Shown here: positions 1 to 9,721 of the stretch, in pieces
Numbering within the stretch: the first letter of the stretch is position 1
Layout: every line of letters starts with the position of its first letter
NCBI GenBank assembly: GCA_023150345.1
Contig: JAKLLB010000001.1
Coordinates: 1 to 64,000, forward strand
Reading direction: 5' to 3'
Source: Aquabacterium sp.
GTDB lineage: Bacteria; Pseudomonadota; Gammaproteobacteria; Burkholderiales; Burkholderiaceae_C
DNA: 64,000 nt
The notes under the pieces: model-generated
Database searches by the model: none
What the model was told of the DNA's origin: nothing
Seen by the model: the letters and a program-made list of their open reading frames with translations, nothing else
Position numbers and translations under genes: made by a program

Positions 1-408
1 CTGGTGTACTTCGACCTGGACCACTTCAAGCAGGTGAACGACACCTATGGCCACAGCGCTGGCGACCATGTGCTCAAGGAGTGCGCGCAGCTGGTCAAGA
101 CCTTGGTTCGGCGCGAGGACGTGTTCGGGCGCCTGGGCGGCGAGGAGTTCGCGGTGGTGCTGCCCAACTCCCGGCTGGACGAGGCCACCGAACTGGGTGA
201 ACGCATCCGCGCGTCGATCGAGGGCCACGGATTCCGTCTCGAGGTGGACAGCCGCAGCGGCCGCCGCGGCATGGACCACCGCCAGACGGTTTCGGTCGGC
301 GTTGCCGAGCTCGGTGAGGCCATGACCGACCCCCGCGAACTGCTCGACGCCGCCGATCGCGCGCTCTACCGTGCCAAGCACGGCGGGCGCAACCGCGTCA
401 GCGTCTGA
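1..408 (+). CDS. Diguanylate cyclase, GGDEF domain (C-terminal part)
   Basis: The reading frame is open from the first base, so the gene begins before the window; 135 codons and the stop are present. The fragment covers nearly a whole GGDEF domain, which makes cyclic di-GMP from two GTP. It shows the metal-binding FDLDHFK motif, the active-site GGEEF variant, and an RRED sequence ending five residues before it. The last matches the RxxD allosteric inhibition site, so the enzyme looks active and product-inhibited. The end AKHGGRNRV is typical of the domain C-terminus. The sensor part is missing, so the input signal is unknown. Confidence 0.93.
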   Translation: MVYFDLDHFKQVNDTYGHSAGDHVLKECAQLVKTLVRREDVFGRLGGEEFAVVLPNSRLDEATELGERIRASIEGHGFRLEVDSRSGRRGMDHRQTVSVGVAELGEAMTDPRELLDAADRALYRAKHGGRNRVSV

Positions 409-442
409 GCCGGCGCCGCGACCGCGTGCGCCCGCGAACCGG

Positions 443-1819
<1,377 letters not shown>

Positions 1820-2722
1820 TTATCGCCGCGCCGGCCGCGGCCACAGGCCCAGCACCAGCGAGGTGCCCAGCACGATCACCGCGCAGCCGGCCAGCATCGC
1901 CAAGTTCACCGTCTCGCCCAGCAGCCACCAGCCCCACAGCACGGCGAAGGCCGGGATCAGGAAGGTGACCGATGCCGCGTTGGTCGGCCCTGTGTGGGCA
2001 ATCAGCCGGAAGTACAGGATGTAGGCCACGCCCGAGCACAGCACGGCCAGTGCGAGCGCCACGCCCCAGTGCACCGGCGCGGGCATCGCCTGCGGCCAGG
2101 CCAGTGCCGCCATCGGCGCCAGCAGCACCGCCGCGCCGAGCTGGCTGCCGGTGGCCAGCGCCATCGAGGGCACGCCGGCCAGGTGGCGCTTGGCGAAGCT
2201 GGCCGAAAAGCCGTACAGCAGGGTGGCCGCCAGGCAGGCCGCGATCGCCCCCGCCACGCCGGCGTCGGCCGTGGCGGCGACGCCAGTGGCCGATGCGGCG
2301 GCGGCCTTGTGCAGCGCCAGCCCCACGACACCGGCAAAGCCCAAGGTCAGGCCCAGCGCCCGGGTGCGCGTCATCGGCTCGCGCAGCCACAACGAGGCGA
2401 TCAGCGCGCTGAACAGCGGCGTGGCGGCGTTGAAGATCGACGCCAGCCCGGCGGTGATCGACAGGCTGGCATAGCCGAACGCGACGAAGGGCAGCGCGGA
2501 GTTGGTGAGCCCGACCAGCGCGATCGGCCGCCAGTGCCGCCGCAGCGCGGGCCACTCGCCGCGCAACGCCAGCAGCGGCAGCAGCACCAGCGCGGCGCCG
2601 AGCACGCGCACCGCGGCCAGCGGCACCGCGCCGAAGGCGGGTGCGGCGATGCGCATGAACAGGAACGAGGCGCCCCAGATCGCGGCCAGCAGCGTGAGTT
2701 CCAGCAGGTCGCGCGGCTTCAT
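1820..2722 (-). CDS. EamA/DMT-family transporter
   Basis: This 300-residue protein has about ten hydrophobic segments arranged as two EamA halves. The first starts at LTLLAAIWGASFLFMRIA, and the second ends with an LGETVNLAMLAG-type helix pair, as in the drug/metabolite transporter superfamily. Members export amino acids, metabolites or drugs across the inner membrane; the substrate cannot be told here. The ATG overlaps the stop of ogt (ATGA, 4 bases), which fixes the start and shows translational coupling. The neighbouring DNA repair genes and argG do not define its role. Confidence 0.9.
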   Translation of the reverse strand: MKPRDLLELTLLAAIWGASFLFMRIAAPAFGAVPLAAVRVLGAALVLLPLLALRGEWPALRRHWRPIALVGLTNSALPFVAFGYASLSITAGLASIFNAATPLFSALIASLWLREPMTRTRALGLTLGFAGVVGLALHKAAAASATGVAATADAGVAGAIAACLAATLLYGFSASFAKRHLAGVPSMALATGSQLGAAVLLAPMAALAWPQAMPAPVHWGVALALAVLCSGVAYILYFRLIAHTGPTNAASVTFLIPAFAVLWGWWLLGETVNLAMLAGCAVIVLGTSLVLGLWPRPARR

Positions 2723-3219
2723 CGGTAGGCCACGCCTTCGAGGTCCAGCAGCGCACGCTTGCGATCGAGGCCGCCGTCGTAGCCGGTGAGGGTGCCGTCG
2801 CGGCCGAGGATGCGGTGGCAGGGCACCAGCACCGACACCGGATTGCGGCCCACTGCCGCGCCCACCGCGCGCACCGCCGTGGGACGGCCGATGCGCTCGG
2901 CGACGCGGCCATACGTGCTGGTGCGGCCTGCGGGAACCTCCAGCAGCGCCCGCCACACGGCCTGCTGGAACGGCGTGCCGTGCAGGTCGAACGGCAGCGC
3001 ATCGGCCGCCGGCATCCGGCCTTCGAAGTACGCGTCCATCACGGCGGCCACGCGCTGCAGCAGCGGATGGTCGGGCCGCTCGGGCACGCCCAGCACGCCG
3101 GGGTGGTGCACCTGGCCGTCGAACCAGAGGCCGGCCAGCCCGCGGGCGGTGACGGCCGCCGTCAGCGGCCCCAGCGGTGAATCCAGGCGGGCCTGGGCGA
3201 TCAAGTTGTGCGAGGGCAT
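2719..3219 (-). CDS. ogt: Methylated-DNA--protein-cysteine methyltransferase
   Basis: This suicidal repair protein moves the alkyl group from O6-alkylguanine or O4-alkylthymine to its own cysteine. It has 166 residues, the length of Ogt/MGMT proteins. The acceptor motif PCHR is at residues 133-136 (Cys134), preceded by the helix-turn-helix region FQQAVWRALLEVPAGRTSTYG and the Arg finger region AVRAVGAAVGRNP. It lies three bases after the ada/alkA stop and overlaps the EamA start by four bases, so all three are one transcript. Two separate alkylation-repair activities are thus expressed together. Confidence 0.94.
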   Translation of the reverse strand: MPSHNLIAQARLDSPLGPLTAAVTARGLAGLWFDGQVHHPGVLGVPERPDHPLLQRVAAVMDAYFEGRMPAADALPFDLHGTPFQQAVWRALLEVPAGRTSTYGRVAERIGRPTAVRAVGAAVGRNPVSVLVPCHRILGRDGTLTGYDGGLDRKRALLDLEGVAYR

Positions 3220-3222
3220 GGT

Positions 3223-4728
3223 TCAGCTCCGGGAAGGGGTGGATTCGGGCGGCGCCGCGGGGGGCAGCCACAGCCGCATCACGGCGTAGGCGCGCCAGGG
3301 GCGCCAGGGCTCTGCGCGCGCCGTTGCCTCGCGCGGGTCGCGGGTGTCCAGGGCTTGCAGCACGCCGATGTCCGAGGCTGGCCAGGCGTCGGGCCAGGCC
3401 AGCGCGCGCATCGCGATCAGCTGGGCGCTCCAGTCGCCGATGCCGGGGAGCGCCTGCAGCGCCGCCAGCGTGGAGTCCAACGGGGCCGCCCGGTGCAGCG
3501 CCAGACGGCCGGCTTCGACCTCGGTGGCCAGCGCCTGCAGCGCCCGCACGCGCTGGCACACGATGCCCAGCTCGCCGATCTGCGCCGGCGTGGCCTCGGC
3601 CAGCGTGCGCGCGGTGGGGAACAGGCGGTTCAGGCCGGGCCAGGGTGTCTCGATCGGTGCGCCGAAGCGCGCGACGAGCCGGTGCGTGAGCGTGCGCGCC
3701 GCCGACACCGTCACTTGCTGGCCCAGAATCACACGCACGGCGATCTCGAAGCCGTCCAGCCCGCTGGGCACGCGAACGCCGGGCTCCTGCCGGCCCGGGA
3801 CGGTGGCGAGTGCCGCGTCGATCAGCGCCGGCTCGGCATCGAGATCGAGGCACTGGCGCACACGCTGCACCACGGAGCCCCAGGCCGGCACCAAGCTGGG
3901 CGATACCTGTACCCGCACCTCATGGCGAGCCGGCTCGAACTGCATCCCCACCCAGCCGCCCAGCAGCTGGCCGCGGTGCGGCACTTGCAGCGTGCGGCGC
4001 AGCAGCAGGCTGTCCACCACCTCGACGCCCACGATCGCGCGCTGCGCGAAGAAGCCGAGCACGCCTTGAACGTCGTACGGCGGGCGCCAGGCCAGTCGCA
4101 GCGCGGTGGGCGCATGGGCCTGGGCCGGCGTGGCGTGCTCGCTGTCATTGGTGCCGGCGTCGTCGCGGTCGCGGCGCAGCGCGCTCGGGCTCATGCGGTA
4201 GCGCTCGGCAAAGGCGGCGTTGAAGCGGCGCACGCTGGCGAAGCCCACCGCGAGCGCCACCTGCGTGATGGGCAGCGCGGTGTCGGTCAGCAGGTGCTTG
4301 GCCAGCAGCAGGCGCTGGGTGGTGAGGTAGTCGATCGGCGTCACGCCGTGCGCCTGGCCGAAGATGCGTCGCAGGTGCCGGTCGGTCACGCCCAGCCGCG
4401 CGGCGATGTCCGACAACGGTGGGTCCAGCCCCTCGTGCGCGGCCTGCTCGAGCAGCCGTGCCGCCTGCTGCGCCAGCACGCTGGACGAATCGGTGAGCGA
4501 CAGCCCCGGCGCCAACTCGGGCCGGCAGCGCAGGCAGGGCCGGAAGCCCTGCGATTCGGCCAGCGCCGCGCTCGGGAAGAAGCGGCAGTTCTCGCGCCGC
4601 GGTGTGCGGACCCGACACACCGGGCGGCAGTAGATGCCGGTGGAGGTGACGCCGACGAACAGCCGGCCATCGAAGCGCGCATCGCGCGTACTCAGGGCCC
4701 GCCAGGCGGCTTCTTCATGGAGCGTCAT
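3223..4728 (-). CDS. Ada zinc/AraC domain fused to AlkA DNA-3-methyladenine glycosylase
   Basis: This 501-residue composite repair protein has an N-terminal Ada zinc domain with four cysteines (34, 38, 65, 68). Cys34 corresponds to the methylphosphotriester acceptor of Ada. An AraC helix-turn-helix region follows at about 80-190, then an AlkA-type domain at about 205-490. The helix-hairpin-helix LPGIGDWSAQLIAM is near 428-440 and the catalytic Asp of WPASD is at 453. It probably senses methyl damage, activates transcription and excises alkylated bases. The ATG at 4728 is chosen because homology starts right after it; an upstream TTG at 4758 is possible. It heads the run with ogt, and is divergent from the phosphohexomutase gene. 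Confidence 0.92.
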   Translation of the reverse strand: MTLHEEAAWRALSTRDARFDGRLFVGVTSTGIYCRPVCRVRTPRRENCRFFPSAALAESQGFRPCLRCRPELAPGLSLTDSSSVLAQQAARLLEQAAHEGLDPPLSDIAARLGVTDRHLRRIFGQAHGVTPIDYLTTQRLLLAKHLLTDTALPITQVALAVGFASVRRFNAAFAERYRMSPSALRRDRDDAGTNDSEHATPAQAHAPTALRLAWRPPYDVQGVLGFFAQRAIVGVEVVDSLLLRRTLQVPHRGQLLGGWVGMQFEPARHEVRVQVSPSLVPAWGSVVQRVRQCLDLDAEPALIDAALATVPGRQEPGVRVPSGLDGFEIAVRVILGQQVTVSAARTLTHRLVARFGAPIETPWPGLNRLFPTARTLAEATPAQIGELGIVCQRVRALQALATEVEAGRLALHRAAPLDSTLAALQALPGIGDWSAQLIAMRALAWPDAWPASDIGVLQALDTRDPREATARAEPWRPWRAYAVMRLWLPPAAPPESTPSRS

Positions 4729-4798
4729 GACAGCATGATAGGCTGGTGCCGTGGACAAACTGGCCGTTTTCGGACCTGTGAATCAAGCCGGGGCAGGC

Positions 4799-4825
4799 CG
4801 GGTTTCAACGGGGTGACGAAACCCG
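4799..4825. repeat. Inverted repeat between divergent genes
   Basis: Eight-base arms CGGGTTTC and GAAACCCG flank an 11-base spacer in the 169-base gap between ada/alkA (leftward) and the phosphohexomutase gene (rightward). It could be an operator or a hairpin; no regulator can be assigned. A TAGAAT hexamer at 4857-4862 may be the -10 box of the rightward gene. Confidence 0.4.
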
Positions 4826-4897
4826 CGCCCGGGCCCGATGGGTGCAGCCCGCTCCTTAGAATCGCGCCCAGTCCAGACAGCCGGAACGCCACGACCC

Positions 4898-6180
4898 ATG
4901 CAAGTACAAGCCTCGGCCTTCAAGGCCTACGACATCCGCGGCATCGTGGGCCTTGGCCTCGACGAAACCTTCGCCGAGCACCTGGGTCGCGCCTTCGGCA
5001 GCGAGGCACGGGCGGCCGGCGAGAAAGCCGTGGTCGTCGGCCGCGACGGCCGGCTGTCCGGGCCCGGGCTGGTGCAGGCGCTGATTCGTGGGCTGATGTC
5101 CACCGGCCTGGACGTGGTCGACCTGGGACCGGTGACCACGCCCATGCTGTACTACGTGGCCGCCACGCGTGCCCGCCACGGCTGCCGCAGCGGCATCCAG
5201 GTCACCGGCAGCCACAACCCGAAGGACTACAACGGCTTCAAGATGGTGCTGGCCGGCCAGGCCATCTCGTGCGCGACGCCCGGTTGGCCCGGCCCATGAA
5301 GGTGGTGGTCGACTGCGGCAACGGCATACCGGGTGCATCGGCGCCGGCCATCCTGCGCGCGCTGGGCTGCGAGGTGATCGACCTGTATTCGCGCGTCGAC
5401 GGCGACTTTCCGAACCACCACCCTGATCCGAGCAAGCCCGAGAACCTGGCCGACCTGATCAAGGTGGTCAGGGCGACCGAGGCCGAGCTGGGCATGGCCT
5501 TCGACGGCGACGGCGACCGGCTCGGCCTGGTCACCCGCGACGGGCACATCATCTACCCGGACCGGCAGTTGATGCTGCTGGTTCGAGACGTGCTCGCGCG
5601 CAACCCCGGCGCCACCATCATCTACGACGTGAAGTGCAGCCAGCGGCTGGCGCCGGTCATCCGCGAGGCCGGCGGCGTGCCGATGATGTACAAGACCGGC
5701 CACTCATTGATCAAGGCCAAGCTCAAGGAGATCGGTGGGCCGATTGCAGGCGAAATGAGCGGCCACATCTTCATCGCCGAGCGCTGGTACGGCTTCGACG
5801 ATGCCATGTACACGGCTGCGCGCATGCTCGAGATCCTGTCGCGCCACGCCGACCCGAGCGCCGTGCTCGATGCCCTGCCCACCGCCCACAGCACGCCGGA
5901 GTTGAACGTGCCGTGCGCCGAGGGCGAGCCGCATCGGGTGGTGCAGGCGCTGCAGCAGCAGGCCACCTTCCCCGGCGCACGCGAGATCATCACCATCGAT
6001 GGCCTGCGCGCCGAGTACGACGACGGCTTCGGCCTGGTGCGGGCCTCCAACACGACGCCGGTGCTGGTGCTGCGCTTCGAGGGCCATACGCCCCAGGCGT
6101 TGCAGCGCATCGAGCACGACTTCATGGCCGCGTTGCGCAGCGTGAAGCCCGATGCGCAGGTGACCCAGTCTGCACACTGA
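4898..6180 (+). pseudogene. Phosphomannomutase/phosphoglucomutase with internal deletion and frameshift
   Basis: The product would belong to the AlgC/ManB family, which interconverts hexose 6- and 1-phosphates for LPS and exopolysaccharide precursors. Frame one (4898-5299) encodes domain I with the phosphoserine loop TGSHNP and ends in an unrelated tail. The downstream frame resumes with VRDARLARPMKVVVDCGNG, the metal-binding FDGDGDR, EMSGH and RASNTTPVL, through the stop at 6180. Compared with Pseudomonas AlgC, about 36-40 residues between 'DYNGFKMVLAG' and 'RPMKVVV' are missing and the frame shifts near 5270. Either a real deletion killed the gene or the assembly lost about 110 bases. An internal ATG at 5296 overlapping the first stop could translate the second part alone. 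Confidence 0.85.
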
Positions 6181-6202
6181 GCCCTCTGAGCTCGAACCAC
6201 CG

Positions 6203-7501
6203 ATGACGCCGCTCGGGCAGCGCCTGGCGCGCGCGATGTACGCACTGCTGCTGCGCCTGGCGCTGCCGTTGTATCTGGCCCGGCTGTGGCGGCGCGGTGC
6301 GCGCGAGCCGGAGTACCGCCGCGCCTGGGGCGAGCGGCTGGGGTGGTACGGCGCTCGCGTGGCGCCCGGCGCGCTGTGGGTGCACGCGGTGTCGCTGGGC
6401 GAGACCCGCGCGGCTGCAGCCCTGGTGGATGCACTGCGCGAGCGCGAGCCTGGGCTGCGCCTTCTGCTCACCCATGGCACCGCGACCGGCCGGCAGGCCG
6501 GGCGGGCGCTGCTGCGCGACGGTGACCTGCAGGCCTGGCTGCCCTACGACACCCCGGGTGCGGCGCGCCGCTTCCTGCGGCACTACCGGCCGCGGGTGGG
6601 CGTGCTGATGGAAACCGAGCTGTGGCCGGCGCTGATGCGTGAAGCCGAACGCGTGGGCGTGCCGATGGTGCTGGCCAATGCACGGTTGAGCGAGCGCAGC
6701 GCACGGCGGGGACGACGCCTTGCGGCGCTGCTGCACCCGGCTGCGCGCCGCCTGACCCTGGTGCTGGCGCAGACGGCCGACGATGGCCAGCGTCTGCTGG
6801 ACGCGGGCGCGCCGCAGGTGCGGGTAGACGGCAATATCAAGTACGACATGGCGCCGGCGCCGCAACTGTTGGCGCGTGGCCGACTGTGGCGCGAGCAACT
6901 GGGCCGAGCGGTCGTGCTGGCAGCCAGCACCCGCGAAGGCGAGGAAGGTCCGATGCTGAGGGCCTGGCTCACGCTGCCGCTGCCGCGACCCCTGCTGCTC
7001 CTGGTGCCGCGGCATCCGCAGCGCTTCGACGAGGTGGCGGCGCTGGTTGCAGGGGCGGGGCTGGCGCTGCTACGCCGATCGACCTGGACCGATGTGCCCG
7101 CGGCCGCCGCTGCACAGGCCGACGTCTGGCTGGGCGACAGCATGGGCGAGATGCCGCTGTACTACGCCTGCGCCGACGTGGCGCTGCTGGGCGGCAGCTA
7201 TGCGCCGCTGGGCGGGCAGAACCTCATCGAGGCCGCGGCCTGCGGCTGCCCGGTGGTGATGGGGCCGCACACCTTCAACTTTGCCCATGCGGCCAGCATG
7301 GCGCTGGCAGCGCAGGCCGCGATCCGGGCGGATGACATCGACGAGGGCGTGCGCGTGGCCGCGTCGCTGGCCCGCGACCCGGACCGGGCAGCGTGGTCAG
7401 AGCGCTCGCTGGCCTACGCGGCCGAGCATCGCGGCGCGGCGCAGCGCATGGCCGAGCAGGTGCTGGCCCTTGGCCGCGCAATGCGCGTCGACAACGATTA
7501 G
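6203..7501 (+). CDS. waaA: 3-deoxy-D-manno-octulosonic acid (Kdo) transferase
   Basis: This inner-membrane enzyme adds Kdo from CMP-Kdo to lipid IVA in lipopolysaccharide core synthesis. The 432-residue length is typical. An N-terminal hydrophobic anchor is followed by WVHAVSLGETRAA with the conserved catalytic-type Glu, METELWPALMREA, and the C-terminal sugar-nucleotide part with GGSYAPLGGQNLIEAAACGCPVV written over about residues 330-352. It follows the broken phosphohexomutase gene by 22 bases in the same direction. Its stop TAG overlaps the stop of the convergent tolC by three shared bases. Confidence 0.95.
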   Translation: MTPLGQRLARAMYALLLRLALPLYLARLWRRGAREPEYRRAWGERLGWYGARVAPGALWVHAVSLGETRAAAALVDALREREPGLRLLLTHGTATGRQAGRALLRDGDLQAWLPYDTPGAARRFLRHYRPRVGVLMETELWPALMREAERVGVPMVLANARLSERSARRGRRLAALLHPAARRLTLVLAQTADDGQRLLDAGAPQVRVDGNIKYDMAPAPQLLARGRLWREQLGRAVVLAASTREGEEGPMLRAWLTLPLPRPLLLLVPRHPQRFDEVAALVAGAGLALLRRSTWTDVPAAAAAQADVWLGDSMGEMPLYYACADVALLGGSYAPLGGQNLIEAAACGCPVVMGPHTFNFAHAASMALAAQAAIRADDIDEGVRVAASLARDPDRAAWSERSLAYAAEHRGAAQRMAEQVLALGRAMRVDND

Positions 7502-8859
7502 CGCGCCAGCAGCGCGTCCACCGCGTTGACGTCTTGCGGCTGCAGCTGGCCGGCGGCCTGGCGCAGCTTCAGACCCGTCATGATGGTGTCGTAACGCGCC
7601 TTGGCCAGGTCGCGCTGCGTGCTGTAGAGCTGGGTGGTGGCGTTGAGCACGTCGAGGTTGACGCGCACACCCACCTTGTAGCCCAGCTGCGTGGCTTCGA
7701 GCGCGAGCTTCGACGATGCCTCGGCGGCCTCGAGCGCCTTGACCTGGGCCTGCAGCGACTGCACGCCGAAGTAGGCCTGACGCGTGCCCTGCGCCACGCC
7801 GCGGCGGGCGGCCTCGACGTCGTTGCGGGACTTCTCTTCCAGGACGACGGTTTCCTTGATGCGGTTCTGGATGGAATTGCCGGCGAACAGCGTGTAGTTC
7901 ATCTGCACGCCGAGCGTGGCGTTCTTGGTGGTTCCGGCCTTGCCGCCGGCATAGGTGATGCCGGTACCCGTGCTGTGGCTGCCCGAGAGCGTACCGATGA
8001 GGTCGACCGTGGGCAGATTGCCGGCACGGGCCTTTTCGGTTTCGAGCTGGGCGACTTCCAGCCCCAGGCGGGCCTTGCGGATGCTCGGGTGGCCGCCGTC
8101 GGCCAGGGTCACCCATTCCTCGGCACTGGCGGGCATGACGGTGGGCAGTTGCACGGGCAGCGCCAGCGTCTTGGGCGTTACGTCGGTCTTGCCGATGAGC
8201 TGGTCGAGTGCGATGCGCTTGGTGCGCAGGTCGTTGTCGGCGGCGATTTCCTGCGCGGTGGCCAGATCGAACTTGGCCTGGGCCTCGCGGGTATCGGTGA
8301 TGGTGGCTGTGCCCACCTCGAAGTTGCGCTTGGCCGAAGCCAGTTGCTCGGCGATGGCCTTCTTGTTCGTGCGCGCCGTGCCCAGCGAGTCCTGCGCCGC
8401 CAGCACGTCGAAGTAGGCCTGCGACACGCGCACGATCAGGTCTTGTTCGGCGGCTTCGAGGTCGGCCTTGGCCACATCCAGCGACCGGCGCGCCTGCTCG
8501 ATGGTGGCGGAATTGGACCGATTGAACAGCGGCTGCTTGGCCGACAGCTCGACCTTTTGGTTGTTCGTGGTGAGGGTCGGTCCGACCACCGGTTCGGTGC
8601 GCGTGGTGGTGGCCGTGCCGCCCAACGCAACGGCGGGCTGGCGCAGCGCGTCGGACTGCGCCGCCTTGTGCTGGGCCGAATCGGCCTGGGCGCGTGCTGC
8701 CAGGTAGGTGGCATCGTAGGCACGGGCAGCCTCGTAGAGCTCCTTCAGGCTCTGGGCCTGCGCGGCGGCGCCGGCCAGGCCAATGGCCAGGGCCACGGCC
8801 ATGGGGCGCAGGGCCCGAGGGGGGCGCAGGTTCGCGCTTCGCGGCGGCAGACGGTGCAT
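7498..8859 (-). CDS. tolC: TolC-family outer membrane channel
   Basis: This 453-residue outer membrane efflux protein forms the trimeric exit duct for RND pumps and type I secretion. A signal peptide ends at about residue 36 (AAAQA^QSLKELYEAA). Two OEP repeats with long coiled-coil helices follow, with motifs such as RQPAV and LDVLNATTQLYSTQRDLAKARYD near the C-terminus. AAGGA lies nine bases before the ATG. It runs leftward downstream of the PIMT-like gene and the RND operon, and may be the outer membrane partner of that pump. The 166-base gap upstream leaves room for its own promoter. Confidence 0.94.
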   Translation of the reverse strand: MHRLPPRSANLRPPRALRPMAVALAIGLAGAAAQAQSLKELYEAARAYDATYLAARAQADSAQHKAAQSDALRQPAVALGGTATTTRTEPVVGPTLTTNNQKVELSAKQPLFNRSNSATIEQARRSLDVAKADLEAAEQDLIVRVSQAYFDVLAAQDSLGTARTNKKAIAEQLASAKRNFEVGTATITDTREAQAKFDLATAQEIAADNDLRTKRIALDQLIGKTDVTPKTLALPVQLPTVMPASAEEWVTLADGGHPSIRKARLGLEVAQLETEKARAGNLPTVDLIGTLSGSHSTGTGITYAGGKAGTTKNATLGVQMNYTLFAGNSIQNRIKETVVLEEKSRNDVEAARRGVAQGTRQAYFGVQSLQAQVKALEAAEASSKLALEATQLGYKVGVRVNLDVLNATTQLYSTQRDLAKARYDTIMTGLKLRQAAGQLQPQDVNAVDALLAR

Positions 8860-9025
8860 GGAGGAGCTTCCTTGTGAGTGGATGAGGGATGCGGGTCAAC
8901 GGCCCGGCTGGCCCGGATTCGGCCCGTGCCGACGGTGGCCAGCGTTGTAGCGGCGAGCCGGTACCGCGGGCAAGCTGCGTGCGACACGCTGCTGCAGGGG
9001 GGCGTCGAATTGCCGCATCCGGGGG

Positions 9026-9679
9026 TCAGAACGTGAATCGGGTCGGCGGCGCAAAGCCGTCGAGCGCTGGTGCCACGGTGTCGAAGAGTTCCACAGTCGT
9101 GTATCCGCCGTGTGGCTGACGTGTGATGCGCACCGCCCGCATGACCGGCTCCTGCCCGACGATGGCCAACAGGCGACCGCCGGGGCGCAACTGCTCGAGC
9201 AGCGCCTGCGGCACCGAGGAAACGGAGCCGGACAGCACAATGGCGTCGAACGGCGCTTCGCCGGGCAGGCCCTGCGCGCCGTCGCCATCGCGAACGACGA
9301 CGTTGGACGACAGCGCCCGGCGCAGGTTCTCGCGAGCCATGCGCGCCAGCACCGGCCGGTTTTCCATGGTGACGACCGACTGGGCGCGGTGACCCAGCAG
9401 CGCGGCCATGAAGCCCGAACCTGCACCGATCTCGAGCACGCGTTCGTGGCGTTGCACCTGCGCCTCCTGCAGCATGCGGGCCTCGACTCGCGGTGCCAGC
9501 ATGCACTGGCCTTCTGGCAGGGGCACCTCGGTGTCGACGAAAGCCAGCGCGCGGTAGGCCGCAGGCACGAAATCTTCGCGCTTGACCATGGCCAGCAGCG
9601 ACAGTACCCCGGCGTCGAGCACATCCCAGGGCCGGATCTGTTGCTCGATCATGTTGAATCGCGCTTGTTCCACGTTCAT
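9026..9679 (-). CDS. Protein-L-isoaspartate O-methyltransferase family protein
   Basis: This 217-residue protein has the PIMT fold: an N-terminal MIEQQIRPWDV segment and SAM-binding motif I VLEIGAGSGFMAALL at about 85-99. A later FDAIVLSGSVSSVP strand follows; PIMTs usually have an acidic or GA-rich sequence there. PIMT repairs isoaspartyl residues in aged proteins. The protein looks like the shorter, divergent proteobacterial group often found next to tolC, so true repair activity is less sure than the fold. It starts 42 bases after the RND gene stop, so it may be read from the efflux operon. Confidence 0.82.
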   Translation of the reverse strand: MNVEQARFNMIEQQIRPWDVLDAGVLSLLAMVKREDFVPAAYRALAFVDTEVPLPEGQCMLAPRVEARMLQEAQVQRHERVLEIGAGSGFMAALLGHRAQSVVTMENRPVLARMARENLRRALSSNVVVRDGDGAQGLPGEAPFDAIVLSGSVSSVPQALLEQLRPGGRLLAIVGQEPVMRAVRITRQPHGGYTTVELFDTVAPALDGFAPPTRFTF

Positions 9680-9721
9680 GTCGTTCTCTCGGGTCTGGAC
9701 GTATCGGTGAAAGCCAGAATT

